Notes under the pieces: model-generated
The model's input: only the letters and a program-made list of their open reading frames with translations
Database searches by the model: none
Told to the model about the DNA's origin: nothing
Shown here: in pieces, positions 16,739-25,742 of the stretch
Layout of the letters: each line of letters begins with the position of its first letter
Position numbering within the stretch: the stretch's first letter is position 1
Position numbers and translations under genes: made by a program
From: Aliarcobacter faecis
Lineage (GTDB): Bacteria; Campylobacterota; Campylobacteria; Campylobacterales; Arcobacteraceae
Direction: 5' to 3'
Assembly: GCF_013201705.1 (NCBI RefSeq)
Contig: NZ_CP053837.1
Span: forward strand, 868,001-932,000
DNA: 64,000 nucleotides

Positions 16739-19700
16739 GTGCTTATAAAAAACTTAGCAGATATTTTAAGCTTTCAAGCAAAAAACAATCCAAACAAAAT
16801 AGCAATATATACAAAAAATTCAACTATTACTTTTCTTGAACTAGAAAAGTTTGTTTGTAAAATAGCAAATTATTTGAAAAGTCAAGATATTAGACCAAAA
16901 GATGTAGTTTTACACTATTTTGATGATGAGTTTTTACTTGCAGTTACTATGTTGGCATTGGCAAAGATTGGTGCTTGTTTAGTAAGTATTTCAAAAAATA
17001 GTCCAAAGAATGAACTAAATGAGATAAAAAATCTTTTATCTCCCAAATATATTTTAAGTAATAGTAGTGATATAAAACTAGATTTTAAAGTGAAAAGTTT
17101 GATTTTTACAAACGAAACTTTAAACTCTTTAAAAAATAGTATCTACAAAGATGAAAAAGAGTTTGATTCTAGTTTAATTTGGCAAGTTGTTATTGGTTCA
17201 GGAACGACAGGAAAAGCTAAGTTTTTTGAAGTAAGTCATAAATTGGAGTTTGAAAGAGTTAAAATATCTCAAAGTTCAATAGAGACAATAAGTAGTGATA
17301 GAGTGCTTTCTCTTCTTGAACTTTTATATAATAGTACAAAAATAAGATTTCTTATGACACTTTATAGTGGTGCTTCTTATGTGATTTGGGATAAAAAAGA
17401 TAATGATTTTGTAAGTTTTTGTAAAAAGTATCAAATAAGCATACTTTTTACAACAGTTTTTCATATAGAGAGTATTTTAAAAACATTTCCAAATATATCA
17501 AAAGAGAGTTTTAGTTTTTTAAGAGTTTTATCTATTGGAGCTTCAAATATAAGTGATGATTTAAGAAAAAGAATAAAAGAGAAACTAACTTCAAATTTAT
17601 ATGTTACTTATGGAACAAATGAAGTTGGTGGTATAACTTGTGCGAATAAAGAAAGTGTATTTGATATATCTCAAACCGTTGGTAAGGCTTTAAATAATGT
17701 TTTAGTACAAATTGTAGATGAAGAGGATAGAGAGTTAAAAATAGGAGAAGTTGGATATATAAGAGTAAAAAATTTAGGTATGATAGATGGATACTTAAAT
17801 GATGAAAAGGCTACAAAAAAAGCTTTTAAAAATGGTTGGTACTATCCTTTGGATTTGGGTAAATTTACAAAAGAAAAAGAGCTTATATATTGTGGAAGAT
17901 CTGATGATATGATGATAATGAATGGAATAAATATCTATTCTACACAAATAGAAAATCAAATAATCTCTCATAAAGCTGTAAAAGATCTCTGTGTAGTTGG
18001 TTTTAAACATAAAATCCATCAAGATATACCAATATGTGCTATTGTATTAAAAGATGATAAAAAAGTGAAAAAAGAAGAGTTGATGAACTATTGTGTAGAA
18101 AGATTGGGTTTTTTAAGTCCAAAGGATATTGTTTTTTTAGATGAAATTCCTAAAAATGAACAGGGAAAAGTTATAAAATCCAAATTAAAGCAAAAAATAT
18201 TTTTAAAACAAATTGAAAGAAGAAATATTAGAAACTATAATATTAATTTTAGAATAGAAAAAGAGATTAATCTAAACTATTTAAGACAATGGTTTATAGA
18301 AGTTTTAAATTTAGATATTTTGGAAATAAAAGAAAAGAATTATATTTTATTTATATCAAAATATGTTATAAAATTAGTTACATCTTTATTCCAAGCTTGT
18401 CAAATTCCTATTTTTAAAGATATTGAAATAAACTCTTTAAGTGTAGATGAAGTGCAAAAAAATAGATTTATCTTAACTGTTTCTTATGAATATGTGGATT
18501 CTATTTCAATACAACACTATACAAAAATATTGGATAACTCTTTTAACTATGTTTTATTTATGGCACAAAATCAAATAACACTCGAGAATAAAAAACTTTT
18601 ACTAGATAATATATTTAATTTAATAAATCAAATTTTATTTCAAATGCCAATTGGAAAATCTACAATACATATATTAAAAGAGGCTACTAAAAAAAATATA
18701 CCATTTTTTCATTTAGGAGATGGTGTTTACCAATTAGGTTGGGGAAGTAAAAGTAGAAAAATTGATAGAAGTACTATAGATAGTGATAGTGCTATGGGTT
18801 CTAAGTTATCACAAAATAAGTTATTTACTGCAAATTTACTAAGATTAGCAGGACTTCCAGCCCCAATTCATAGTGTAACAAATGATAAAAATGAAGCTTT
18901 ACAAATGGCAAAAATACTCAAATATCCACTTGTTGTAAAACCTATAGATTTAGATAGAGGAGAGGGGGTTAGTGTAAATATTTTTGATGAAGAGAGTTTA
19001 ATCAAAGCATTTGAATTAGCTTATAATTTATCAAAGAAAAAGCAAGTTATTATAGAAAAACAAGTAGTTGGTGTATGCCATAGGCTTTTTATTGTCGGTA
19101 AGGAGTTGCTTTATTGTGTAAAAAGATTGCCTATTTGTGTGTTTGCAGATGGTAAAAGTTCTATTGAAGAGTTAATAAAAAAAGCAAATGATAAAGAGGA
19201 TTTAAAAACACCTTGGGATAGTTCAAAACAGTTTTTTCCAAATGATGAATTAGCTTTAAAATTCATAAAAGATACTTCATATAGTCTTAAATCAACACCT
19301 AAAAAAGGAGTTTTAATTCCTTTAAGAGATATTGAATCTACAAAATGGGGTGGATATGATGAAGATGTAACAAAGTTAGTTCATATTGAGAATATAAAAA
19401 TTGCACTACAAGCTACAAAGCTTTTTGAACTTAAAGTTGCAGGAATTGATATTATTACTTCTGATATATCAAAGCCTTGGTATGAAACAAATGCAATTAT
19501 AAATGAAGTAAACTTTGCTCCACTGCTTGGTGGTGGAGATATCTCAAAAAAGAATATAGGGAAGTTTTTAGATTTACTTTTAAAAGGTGATGGAAAAATC
19601 CCTATAGAATTATATAATAATAAAAAAGAGGCTTTAGATAAACAAAAAGAGCTTATTTCAAATAAAGTTAGGTGTTATTTGATTTGTGAAGAAGATGTTT

Positions 19701-19840
19701 TTGATAGTGAAGAAAGAGTAGTTATCTTTAGAAACTATACTCTGGGACAAAAATTAAAAGCTTTGTTATTAAATAAAAATGTAGATGCTATAGTGATTTT
19801 TTCATTAAATGAAGCAGAAGTTCTTTTTTCTTATAGTTAA
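16739..19840 (+). CDS. Adenylate-forming ligase fused to a cyanophycin-synthetase-like ATP-grasp ligase
   Basis: A 1033-residue cytoplasmic fusion starting at GTG with an AAGGA site upstream. Residues 1-490 are an ANL-superfamily adenylating domain: a P-loop variant GSGTTGKAK (153-161), TYGTNEVGG, a GRSDDMMIMNG hinge and the catalytic-lysine motif PKNEQGKVIKS. Residues 500-650 resemble the N-terminal part of CphA-type enzymes. Residues 655-960 are an ATP-grasp domain with GVYQLGWGSKSRKI, VVKPIDLDRGEGVSV and the metal-binding end NEVNFAPLL. A C-terminal tail (about 970-1033) is unassigned. No carrier-protein serine motif is visible. It probably activates a carboxylic acid and joins amino acids to an acyl or peptide product. 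Substrates are unknown. Confidence 0.75.
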   Translation: MLIKNLADILSFQAKNNPNKIAIYTKNSTITFLELEKFVCKIANYLKSQDIRPKDVVLHYFDDEFLLAVTMLALAKIGACLVSISKNSPKNELNEIKNLLSPKYILSNSSDIKLDFKVKSLIFTNETLNSLKNSIYKDEKEFDSSLIWQVVIGSGTTGKAKFFEVSHKLEFERVKISQSSIETISSDRVLSLLELLYNSTKIRFLMTLYSGASYVIWDKKDNDFVSFCKKYQISILFTTVFHIESILKTFPNISKESFSFLRVLSIGASNISDDLRKRIKEKLTSNLYVTYGTNEVGGITCANKESVFDISQTVGKALNNVLVQIVDEEDRELKIGEVGYIRVKNLGMIDGYLNDEKATKKAFKNGWYYPLDLGKFTKEKELIYCGRSDDMMIMNGINIYSTQIENQIISHKAVKDLCVVGFKHKIHQDIPICAIVLKDDKKVKKEELMNYCVERLGFLSPKDIVFLDEIPKNEQGKVIKSKLKQKIFLKQIERRNIRNYNINFRIEKEINLNYLRQWFIEVLNLDILEIKEKNYILFISKYVIKLVTSLFQACQIPIFKDIEINSLSVDEVQKNRFILTVSYEYVDSISIQHYTKILDNSFNYVLFMAQNQITLENKKLLLDNIFNLINQILFQMPIGKSTIHILKEATKKNIPFFHLGDGVYQLGWGSKSRKIDRSTIDSDSAMGSKLSQNKLFTANLLRLAGLPAPIHSVTNDKNEALQMAKILKYPLVVKPIDLDRGEGVSVNIFDEESLIKAFELAYNLSKKKQVIIEKQVVGVCHRLFIVGKELLYCVKRLPICVFADGKSSIEELIKKANDKEDLKTPWDSSKQFFPNDELALKFIKDTSYSLKSTPKKGVLIPLRDIESTKWGGYDEDVTKLVHIENIKIALQATKLFELKVAGIDIITSDISKPWYETNAIINEVNFAPLLGGGDISKKNIGKFLDLLLKGDGKIPIELYNNKKEALDKQKELISNKVRCYLICEEDVFDSEERVVIFRNYTLGQKLKALLLNKNVDAIVIFSLNEAEVLFSYS

Positions 19841-19860
19841 GTAATTATTAAAACTTTTTT

Positions 19861-20022
19861 ATGAACTAATTTAAAAAAATCAGAAACCTTTTTTAGCTTT
19901 CCTACCCTTTTTAGTTCTTTTAAATGGTAAACCATCTTTTATAAATCCATCAAATACGGTTTTAAAAATGATTAGTTGTAAACTCATAGAGGCAATAGAA
20001 CTTAAGAAAATATCTTTGAAAG
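19861..20022 (-). pseudogene. Truncated copy of the GH17-GT2 gene 3' end
   Basis: On the minus strand this reads as the stretch around residues 731-774 of the glycosyltransferase encoded at 27230-29755 (LQLIIFKTVFDGFIKDGLPF), then stops at once in KKGF-stop. Bases 19861-19890 match 27199-27228 and bases 19891-20022 match about 27431-27563, with few mismatches. About 203 bases present in the parent are missing, exactly between two AACCTTTT repeats. No upstream part of the gene is present, so it cannot be functional. It lies in the same orientation as the parent. Confidence 0.85.
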
Positions 20023-20042
20023 CCTATTGATTTATTATAACC

Positions 20043-20140
20043 TTAAGTATGGATTTCAAAGTATAAAAAAGGAGAGATTTTCTAGTTATTATTCGAAATT
20101 TTAATCATAATGAGAAAAATACCTTGAAACCCATACTTAA
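20043..20140. repeat. Imperfect inverted repeat, 98 bases end to end
   Basis: TTAAGTATGGATTTCAA (20043-20059) faces TTGAAACCCATACTTAA (20124-20140), 16 of 17 positions pairing, with further partial pairing inward to 20064/20119. It starts about 20 bases after the glycosyltransferase relic breaks off. It could be the collapsed ends of a mobile element or a structured RNA; no open reading frame lies inside. Confidence 0.5.
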
Positions 20141-20151
20141 ACTTATTTTAG

Positions 20152-20195
20152 AACTGGGACTTATGCTTTTAGTACTCTAAAAGAGAGTCCCAGTT
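20152..20195. terminator. Nested hairpin downstream of the siderophore operon
   Basis: The outer stem AACTGGGACT/AGTCCCAGTT (20152-20161 with 20186-20195) encloses an inner stem CTTTTAG/CTAAAAG (20166-20172 with 20177-20183). It lies 16 bases past the stop of the last leftward operon gene and probably ends or protects that transcript. There is no long T-run. Confidence 0.5.
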
Positions 20196-20211
20196 CCAAT
20201 ATATTCCATTC

Positions 20212-20550
20212 CTATTCTAAAATCTCAGTTTTACCAACTTCAATACTACTTTTACCATTTGCACTTTGCATCAAGATATAAAAATCATCTTTAGGAATAT
20301 TCTCAAAAACAACTTTAGAGCTTTTATCAAACACTTTTTTCTCTAAAACTTCATTATTCTCTACTTTTACCAAGCTTATCTTATTTCCTTTTGCATGAGA
20401 TCCATTTGAGTATCCAGAAACACAAACTATATTTTCACTTTTATATTTACAAACTAAAAAAGCAGTTGGTGTAGCACCATGAGAAAAAGCCATTATTGGA
20501 AAAAGAGACAAAGTTATCAAAGTAAAATATCTTTTAAATTTTATTACCAT
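20212..20550 (-). CDS. Small exported protein of the siderophore operon
   Basis: A 112-residue protein with a clear N-terminal signal peptide (about 1-23, ending in AFS) and a beta-rich periplasmic remainder, about 90 residues long after cleavage, with two cysteines (VCKYKSENIVCVSG) that could form a disulfide. Its layout resembles small carboxypeptidase-regulatory-like or DUF4198-type domains that accompany metal and siderophore receptors; this is a weak resemblance. It is the last gene of the operon and overlaps its upstream neighbour by 7 bases. A role in handling iron or ligand in the periplasm is inferred only from position. Confidence 0.6.
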   Translation of the reverse strand: MVIKFKRYFTLITLSLFPIMAFSHGATPTAFLVCKYKSENIVCVSGYSNGSHAKGNKISLVKVENNEVLEKKVFDKSSKVVFENIPKDDFYILMQSANGKSSIEVGKTEILE

Positions 20551-21383
20551 TGTATCTCCAATTTAGCATTTTTAGAATATTTTTCAAACTCTTCAAAAGT
20601 AGTTTGGAAATTCTCTTTTATATTATAAGTTTTTTGATAAACTTTTTTATCTCTACTTACAACAGTTAAGTATAGTTCACTCTTTTCATCTAAAGAAAAA
20701 GGTATTTGAACACTAGCAATTCTTTCCCAATAATTTCCACCAAAAGGCATACCAAAGTTATTTTGGATAAAAGGTTTATTTATTGTTATAAAAACATCAT
20801 CTATTTTTAAATCACACTCTTCACAAAATCTAATATTAAAAGTCATAAAAGCTATTCCATTATCTGCCATTTCAAACTCTCCACTATCGTGTTCAGCCAA
20901 AACAAACTCAAACTCTCCTATTTTATCTTTGATTACATCATCTCTTAAAACTGATTTTGGTGGAGTATTATTTAAACTATAAATAGCATAAAGAGGAATA
21001 AGTATCATAAAAAGAAGATAGAGTTTTTTAAATGGTACTTTATCTTTTATCTCTTCTTTACTTTTAGAAACTATATTTTTAACTCTAGCTTTTTTATAAG
21101 CTAAATAAGATATTGGAAATATCACAAACAAAATAGCAAAAGTTAAAATTCCAAAGTACAAAACTATTCCAAAGCTAAATTTCCAAAGATATATACAAAA
21201 TACAAAAGAGATTATTAAAAAAAGAGAACCTAAGGTTTTAAATATAGTTTTCTCTTTCTCTTGTAATTCTCTATTTAGTAAAACTACACCTTCTCTTTTT
21301 CTTGTTATTGCTAAGAGTAAAAAACCAATTATGGCTAAAATAGTTACTAAACCATACCAAAGGATTGAAACATTAGGCATCAT
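20544..21383 (-). CDS. Membrane protein of the siderophore operon, unknown function
   Basis: A 279-residue protein with four hydrophobic segments (about residues 8-26, 48-66, 70-95 and 122-138) followed by a 140-residue domain that probably faces the periplasm. That domain has a Cys pair (FCEECD) that could bind metal or be redox-active. It starts 4 bases inside the preceding 92-residue gene and runs into the 112-residue gene, so it is translated with them. Comparable small membrane proteins accompany PepSY reductases in the Pseudomonas fpvGHJK cluster, where they help remove iron from the siderophore; the parallel is by context, not by recognised homology. Confidence 0.6.
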   Translation of the reverse strand: MMPNVSILWYGLVTILAIIGFLLLAITRKREGVVLLNRELQEKEKTIFKTLGSLFLIISFVFCIYLWKFSFGIVLYFGILTFAILFVIFPISYLAYKKARVKNIVSKSKEEIKDKVPFKKLYLLFMILIPLYAIYSLNNTPPKSVLRDDVIKDKIGEFEFVLAEHDSGEFEMADNGIAFMTFNIRFCEECDLKIDDVFITINKPFIQNNFGMPFGGNYWERIASVQIPFSLDEKSELYLTVVSRDKKVYQKTYNIKENFQTTFEEFEKYSKNAKLEIQW

Positions 21384-21658
21384 AAAACACCTCCTTTAAG
21401 TAAATAGAAACTTAAAGCAAAAAATATTACTGTTAGAGCTATCATATAAAACCAAGCTCTAGCTATATTTTTTGTATAAAAAACCCAAAGAACTATAAAG
21501 ATACCTAAAATAAACTCTATTTTTATAGCTTCAACCATCTCTTGAATTTCAGGATTTATCTCTAAAAGAACCAATACAAAAGTAGTAATTGCAGAAGATA
21601 AAAAGTACATTCCAAAAGTAGAAGCTAATATTCTAAAAAACATATCCATATTTTTCAT
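21380..21658 (-). CDS. Small inner-membrane protein of the siderophore operon
   Basis: A 92-residue protein that is almost all membrane: three hydrophobic segments (about 8-32, 46-62 and 68-88). It overlaps the PepSY gene upstream and the 279-residue gene downstream by 4 bases each. Its size and place match DUF3649-like proteins beside PepSY iron-uptake genes, but no diagnostic motif was seen. It probably forms a complex with the PepSY protein in the inner membrane. Confidence 0.55.
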   Translation of the reverse strand: MKNMDMFFRILASTFGMYFLSSAITTFVLVLLEINPEIQEMVEAIKIEFILGIFIVLWVFYTKNIARAWFYMIALTVIFFALSFYLLKGGVL

Positions 21659-23262
21659 AATTTCTCTCCTATTAAAACTTCTTTATTTTCATTATCTTCT
21701 TTATCTTTTCTACTCCATTTCTTTTTAAGTCTAAATCCAAGAAAAGCAAAAACTAAAGCAAATAAAAGCATAGTTATATCAACAAAGGCTAATACAAAAT
21801 CTCCTTCTTTTAAAGTAACTCCTAAATGTTTATTAGTTGTAAAATAGTTTAGTATTGGAATAAAAGCTAAAGATATACTAGCTATATATAAACTTTCAAT
21901 CCAAGCTTTTTTAATTGGTCTAAAAAAGGCAAAAGCAATCATAAAAGCCCAAGTTAGAAATAGTATATTTACTTCCCATTCGGCTCTATCTGCCATATTC
22001 ACACTAAGAGTTCTATTTGCTATAAAAAAAGCTGAAATTCCTACTAAAAGTCCTACTATCATACCAATATTTAATCTTTCAACTATTTCTAAAACTAGAC
22101 TTTTTTTATCACTCTCTCTTTCAAACTTCTCTTTTCTTTTTACTGTATATAGTATCATCCCTGTTGCTGTCATAATACAAGCTAATACTCCGCAGATAAA
22201 ATATAGCCATCTTAATGGGTAAGAAGCAAACCAAGCTTCATGAAGTGAAACCAAACTTCTAAAAAGTTTTGTTCCTGTGCTATATTCGTTTGTAATTTCT
22301 AGTTTTTCTCCACTTACTCCACTAAATCTCATAACTGTATCATCTGATTCACTACGAGTAAGTTCGCTACCAAAAGGTGGTTTTAACTCTATATATAAAC
22401 CTTGTGTATTATTCTTACCAACTTCTATATAAGCTATATTTCCAATACCATATTTTTTTTCAGCTTCTCTTATCATATTTTCTATATTTGCTGTTGGTTT
22501 CTCCATAATAGGAAGAGAACTATTATCTAGTAAAGCTTGTTTCTCATCTTTTCTTTGCTCTTTTTTATCTTCTATCATTTTATAAGGAATAGTTACATAG
22601 TGTGGACTATAATAAACAAGTCCAGTATAAAATATCATCAACACAAAAGGCAAAGTTATAATCCCTGTGATATTATGCATATCTATCCAAGACCTCTGTT
22701 TTTTATTTGCTCTAAAAGTAAAAAAGTCTTTAAACACTTTTTTATGGATTATTACTCCACTTACAACAGCAACCAAAGTAAAAAATGCCAAAAACCCAGT
22801 AAGAATAATCCCTAAAGTTTCATCTATATAGTAAAACTTATGGTGTAAATCTATAAAAAGTTCTCCACCCTCTGTTTGTCTAACTTCTGTTTGCTTTACT
22901 TCTTCTAAAGTCAATGGGTCAAAATACCAATATTTAGCCCAATTCGTGGAGCTTCTTGCAACAATTTCTGTTCTACTAGCACCATTTGGAGTCTGATTTT
23001 TTATATGTGGAAGTTTTATATACCACTCTTTTGCTTCTTGTGATTCTTTACTCAAAAAATCAAACATAGCCTCAATTTGTTTATCTTGTGGTTTTTGTAA
23101 AAGGTTTATTTCTAGTGGTCGCTCAGGCTCTAACCATCTAGTAAGGTCATAATTAAAAAAAGATAGAGTTCCAGTAACAAGTATAAAAAATATTGCCCAG
23201 CCAACTATCAAAGATACCCAAGTATGAGTTAAACTCATACTTGTATTAAAATCACTTTTCAT
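21655..23262 (-). CDS. PepSY-associated transmembrane protein (siderophore iron-release/reductase type)
   Basis: A 535-residue inner-membrane protein of the PepSY_TM family (PiuB/FpvG type). The start has the family's hydrophobic segment (THTWVSLIVGWAIFFILVTG), then a periplasmic part with FFNYDLTRWLEPE and DLHHKFYY. Further paired histidines (HKKVF, DMHNITG, SLHEAWF) lie next to membrane helices and could hold haem or bind metal. Six or more membrane segments are visible, including a C-terminal bundle. FpvG of Pseudomonas reduces ferric siderophore in the periplasm, and the same job is inferred here from its place directly after the receptor gene. The gap to the receptor stop is 13 bases. 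Confidence 0.85.
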   Translation of the reverse strand: MKSDFNTSMSLTHTWVSLIVGWAIFFILVTGTLSFFNYDLTRWLEPERPLEINLLQKPQDKQIEAMFDFLSKESQEAKEWYIKLPHIKNQTPNGASRTEIVARSSTNWAKYWYFDPLTLEEVKQTEVRQTEGGELFIDLHHKFYYIDETLGIILTGFLAFFTLVAVVSGVIIHKKVFKDFFTFRANKKQRSWIDMHNITGIITLPFVLMIFYTGLVYYSPHYVTIPYKMIEDKKEQRKDEKQALLDNSSLPIMEKPTANIENMIREAEKKYGIGNIAYIEVGKNNTQGLYIELKPPFGSELTRSESDDTVMRFSGVSGEKLEITNEYSTGTKLFRSLVSLHEAWFASYPLRWLYFICGVLACIMTATGMILYTVKRKEKFERESDKKSLVLEIVERLNIGMIVGLLVGISAFFIANRTLSVNMADRAEWEVNILFLTWAFMIAFAFFRPIKKAWIESLYIASISLAFIPILNYFTTNKHLGVTLKEGDFVLAFVDITMLLFALVFAFLGFRLKKKWSRKDKEDNENKEVLIGEKL

Positions 23263-23275
23263 TTACAATTAACTC

Positions 23276-25642
23276 TTAAAACTTAACTGTTACATTAAAA
23301 GCAACACTTCGTGGGTCGCTTAAAGTTGAAGTATTTGCCCAATATTTTTCATTTGTTAGATTTGAAGCATAAATTCTAAATGTAGTATCGTATCCATCTA
23401 ATTTTGTCTCATATCTAGCCCCTAAATCTAATGTTTTATAAGCATCTAGTTTTTGAGTATTCATATTATCAACCCATTGAGTTCCAGTATAGTAAACTCC
23501 ACCATTTAGAAAGATTTTAGGTTCTACTGGAAGACGATATTCTGCATATATTTTTGCTTGATATTTTGCTACATTTTGAGACTCTTTCCCTTGAAGTGTT
23601 TTATTTGTAGTTTTTTCTACTTTTGGACTAAGGTAAGTAACTCCTCCCATTAAAGTTAAACTATCACTTGCTTTTCCAGTTACTAAAACTTCAACTCCTT
23701 GATTTATCTGTTCACCATCTTGAGTTGTTGTTTGTGTTTTACCATTACCATTATTAGCGAAATATTCAGTCATATTATTTGCTTTTTCTATTCTAAATAG
23801 TGCCGTACTTAAAAGTAAATCTTTATTTATAGAGTATTTTACACCAACCTCATACTGTTTACTTGTAAGTGGGTCAAAAACTTTTCCATCATTTGTATCT
23901 TTAGGTTCATCTATAACTGAACCATTTTCAAGTGATTCTATATATGTAATATAAGTTGTTAAATCTTCTATTGGTTTATAAATAAGCGATATTGTAGGTG
24001 TTAAAGCATCTTTATCATAACTTCCTGTTTTTGCTTTAGTACTTGTATTCCAAGTATCTTGTTGAACATTAGCTAAATTTGCTCCAACTAGAGCACTCCA
24101 TTGTTCATTAAAAGTGATATTATCTCCTAAAACAATATTTGACTTAAATTGTTTTCTAGCTAAACCTTTTTTTACTGTACCACTAGGAATTGTATAATTC
24201 CAGTTGTTATAATCAGAGAAATTTGTACTACCAAGAGAATCACCCCAAGTACTGTGATCACTTCGACTATAAAACTTTTCATTTCCAAAAGAACCACCAA
24301 ATGTTAAAGAGTGATGAACAGAACCTGTATTAAAATCTCCATCTAAGTAAACATAAGCTCCATCGTTTTTAGTTTGCTGTTTATAAAACCAATATAAACC
24401 TCTTTGAAAACTATTTGTATTTGTATTCACCAAATTATAAAAATATGGTCTTACTCTAGTGGCATCTTTATAAATATATGCTGTTCTAAGTCTTAAATTA
24501 TCACTAAAACTATAATTTGCTTTTAACTCTACTTTATCAGAATCTACATCTACATTAGCCCAATCAGGTGCATAAGTTTTTTTTGTATCAAAACTAGAAG
24601 CATCAGGTCTTTTCCCTGTTATATTCCACATAGGTTTTGTTCCTGTTGTTGATTCTCTATGAGCATAATATAGTCCTAAATCAAGATTATCTGTTGGTTT
24701 ATATGCAAATGATACACCTATTAGTTTCTCTTTATCTTCATAGTTCTCTATTGCTGTATCGCCACCTTGATAATTACCAAATACTCTCACACTTAATTTA
24801 TCATTGATATTTTGAGAAGTATCCACACTTGTATAGTAGTTTTTCCCACCATTATTTCCTACGGATATTTTCGTAATTGGCTTTAAAGTAGGATATTTTA
24901 AAGCATAGTTTATAGTTCCACCTACATTTCCACCACCATATAAAAACCCACTAAGCCCAGAAATTACCTCTATTCTATCTACTTCATTTGTACTTGTACC
25001 AAAAAATGAATATGGAAGTGGTATTCCATCTATTAGAGCCTGCGAAACACCAAATCCTCTAATAGCTGATGAAATTTCTCCATTTTGTGAAGCATTTTCA
25101 TTATTCTTCATCACTGGATTTACTTTTGCAACTTGGTTCATATTTGAAGTGATTGTATTTTCTAAAAAGTCAGATGACATAACACTCATTGAATATGGTG
25201 TATCTTGAAGAGATAAATTTCCCCAAACTCCAAGAGTTTTTACATCTTCTACTAAATATCCAGATTCTGCACTTCCATTTTTACTACCTTTACCACTTAC
25301 AGATACATCATCTAAAACATAAGTTCCATTGCTTAAAACTTTTACAGAAGATATCTCTTTTATAACAATAGTATTGTTTTTTATAATTGCTTCTAGTCCA
25401 GTTCCTTCAAACATCTGTTTTAAAGCTTCCTCTAAATTTTGCAAATTTTCTATTTTATTTGTTTTTTTACCTTTTAAAATATTTGTATCCACCAAAAAAG
25501 GTATATTTACAAGTTCTGAAATCTTCTCTATAGCTAAAGTAGCATTTGTTGTATCTACTGTATATGAAGCTGCATAGATATTTGTAGCCAAAAGTAGGGC
25601 TAAACTAGGTGCTATTAATGATTTTCTATTTAATAGTCTCAC
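23276..25642 (-). CDS. TonB-dependent siderophore receptor with N-terminal signalling domain
   Basis: A 788-residue outer-membrane receptor. The start is GTG with AAGGAG 8 bases upstream. After a signal peptide (1-24) comes an STN signalling domain (about 25-97), as in FpvA and FecA. A plug domain follows (about 135-245; GVWGNLSLQDTPYSMSVMS, then VSGLSGFLYGGGNVGGTINY), then the 22-strand barrel ending in aromatic NVTVKF. The STN domain plus the adjacent fecR/fecI genes mark a transducing receptor that induces its own operon when ligand binds. The ligand is likely an Fe3+-siderophore of the ferrichrome/pyoverdine/rhodotorulate class. No siderophore synthesis genes were recognised nearby. Confidence 0.93.
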   Translation of the reverse strand: MRLLNRKSLIAPSLALLLATNIYAASYTVDTTNATLAIEKISELVNIPFLVDTNILKGKKTNKIENLQNLEEALKQMFEGTGLEAIIKNNTIVIKEISSVKVLSNGTYVLDDVSVSGKGSKNGSAESGYLVEDVKTLGVWGNLSLQDTPYSMSVMSSDFLENTITSNMNQVAKVNPVMKNNENASQNGEISSAIRGFGVSQALIDGIPLPYSFFGTSTNEVDRIEVISGLSGFLYGGGNVGGTINYALKYPTLKPITKISVGNNGGKNYYTSVDTSQNINDKLSVRVFGNYQGGDTAIENYEDKEKLIGVSFAYKPTDNLDLGLYYAHRESTTGTKPMWNITGKRPDASSFDTKKTYAPDWANVDVDSDKVELKANYSFSDNLRLRTAYIYKDATRVRPYFYNLVNTNTNSFQRGLYWFYKQQTKNDGAYVYLDGDFNTGSVHHSLTFGGSFGNEKFYSRSDHSTWGDSLGSTNFSDYNNWNYTIPSGTVKKGLARKQFKSNIVLGDNITFNEQWSALVGANLANVQQDTWNTSTKAKTGSYDKDALTPTISLIYKPIEDLTTYITYIESLENGSVIDEPKDTNDGKVFDPLTSKQYEVGVKYSINKDLLLSTALFRIEKANNMTEYFANNGNGKTQTTTQDGEQINQGVEVLVTGKASDSLTLMGGVTYLSPKVEKTTNKTLQGKESQNVAKYQAKIYAEYRLPVEPKIFLNGGVYYTGTQWVDNMNTQKLDAYKTLDLGARYETKLDGYDTTFRIYASNLTNEKYWANTSTLSDPRSVAFNVTVKF

Positions 25643-25742
25643 TTTTTCTCCTTAAATTTTAATTATGAGAATTACTCTCTAATAAAAGAAGACGAAAAAT
25701 TTTACTATTCCTGACATTAAATTTTGAAAATTTTTATAAATT

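Larger units (their letters stand above)
19841..20211. other. 371-base gene-free stretch holding a gene relic and two inverted repeats
   Basis: No intact gene is seen. From left to right it holds a 162-base decayed copy of the 3' end of the glucan-synthase gene found 7 kb away, a 98-base structure with 17-base inverted ends, and a nested hairpin just before the end of the siderophore operon. This looks like a recombination scar at the left edge of the siderophore locus. Confidence 0.7.

Noticed and set aside
25643-25742. Possible Fur box or FecI-type promoter before the siderophore receptor
   Set aside because: GGAAT and CGTC are present on the minus strand but only 12 bases apart, not the expected 16-17, and the GAGAATTACTCTC stretch is too far from a Fur consensus to call.
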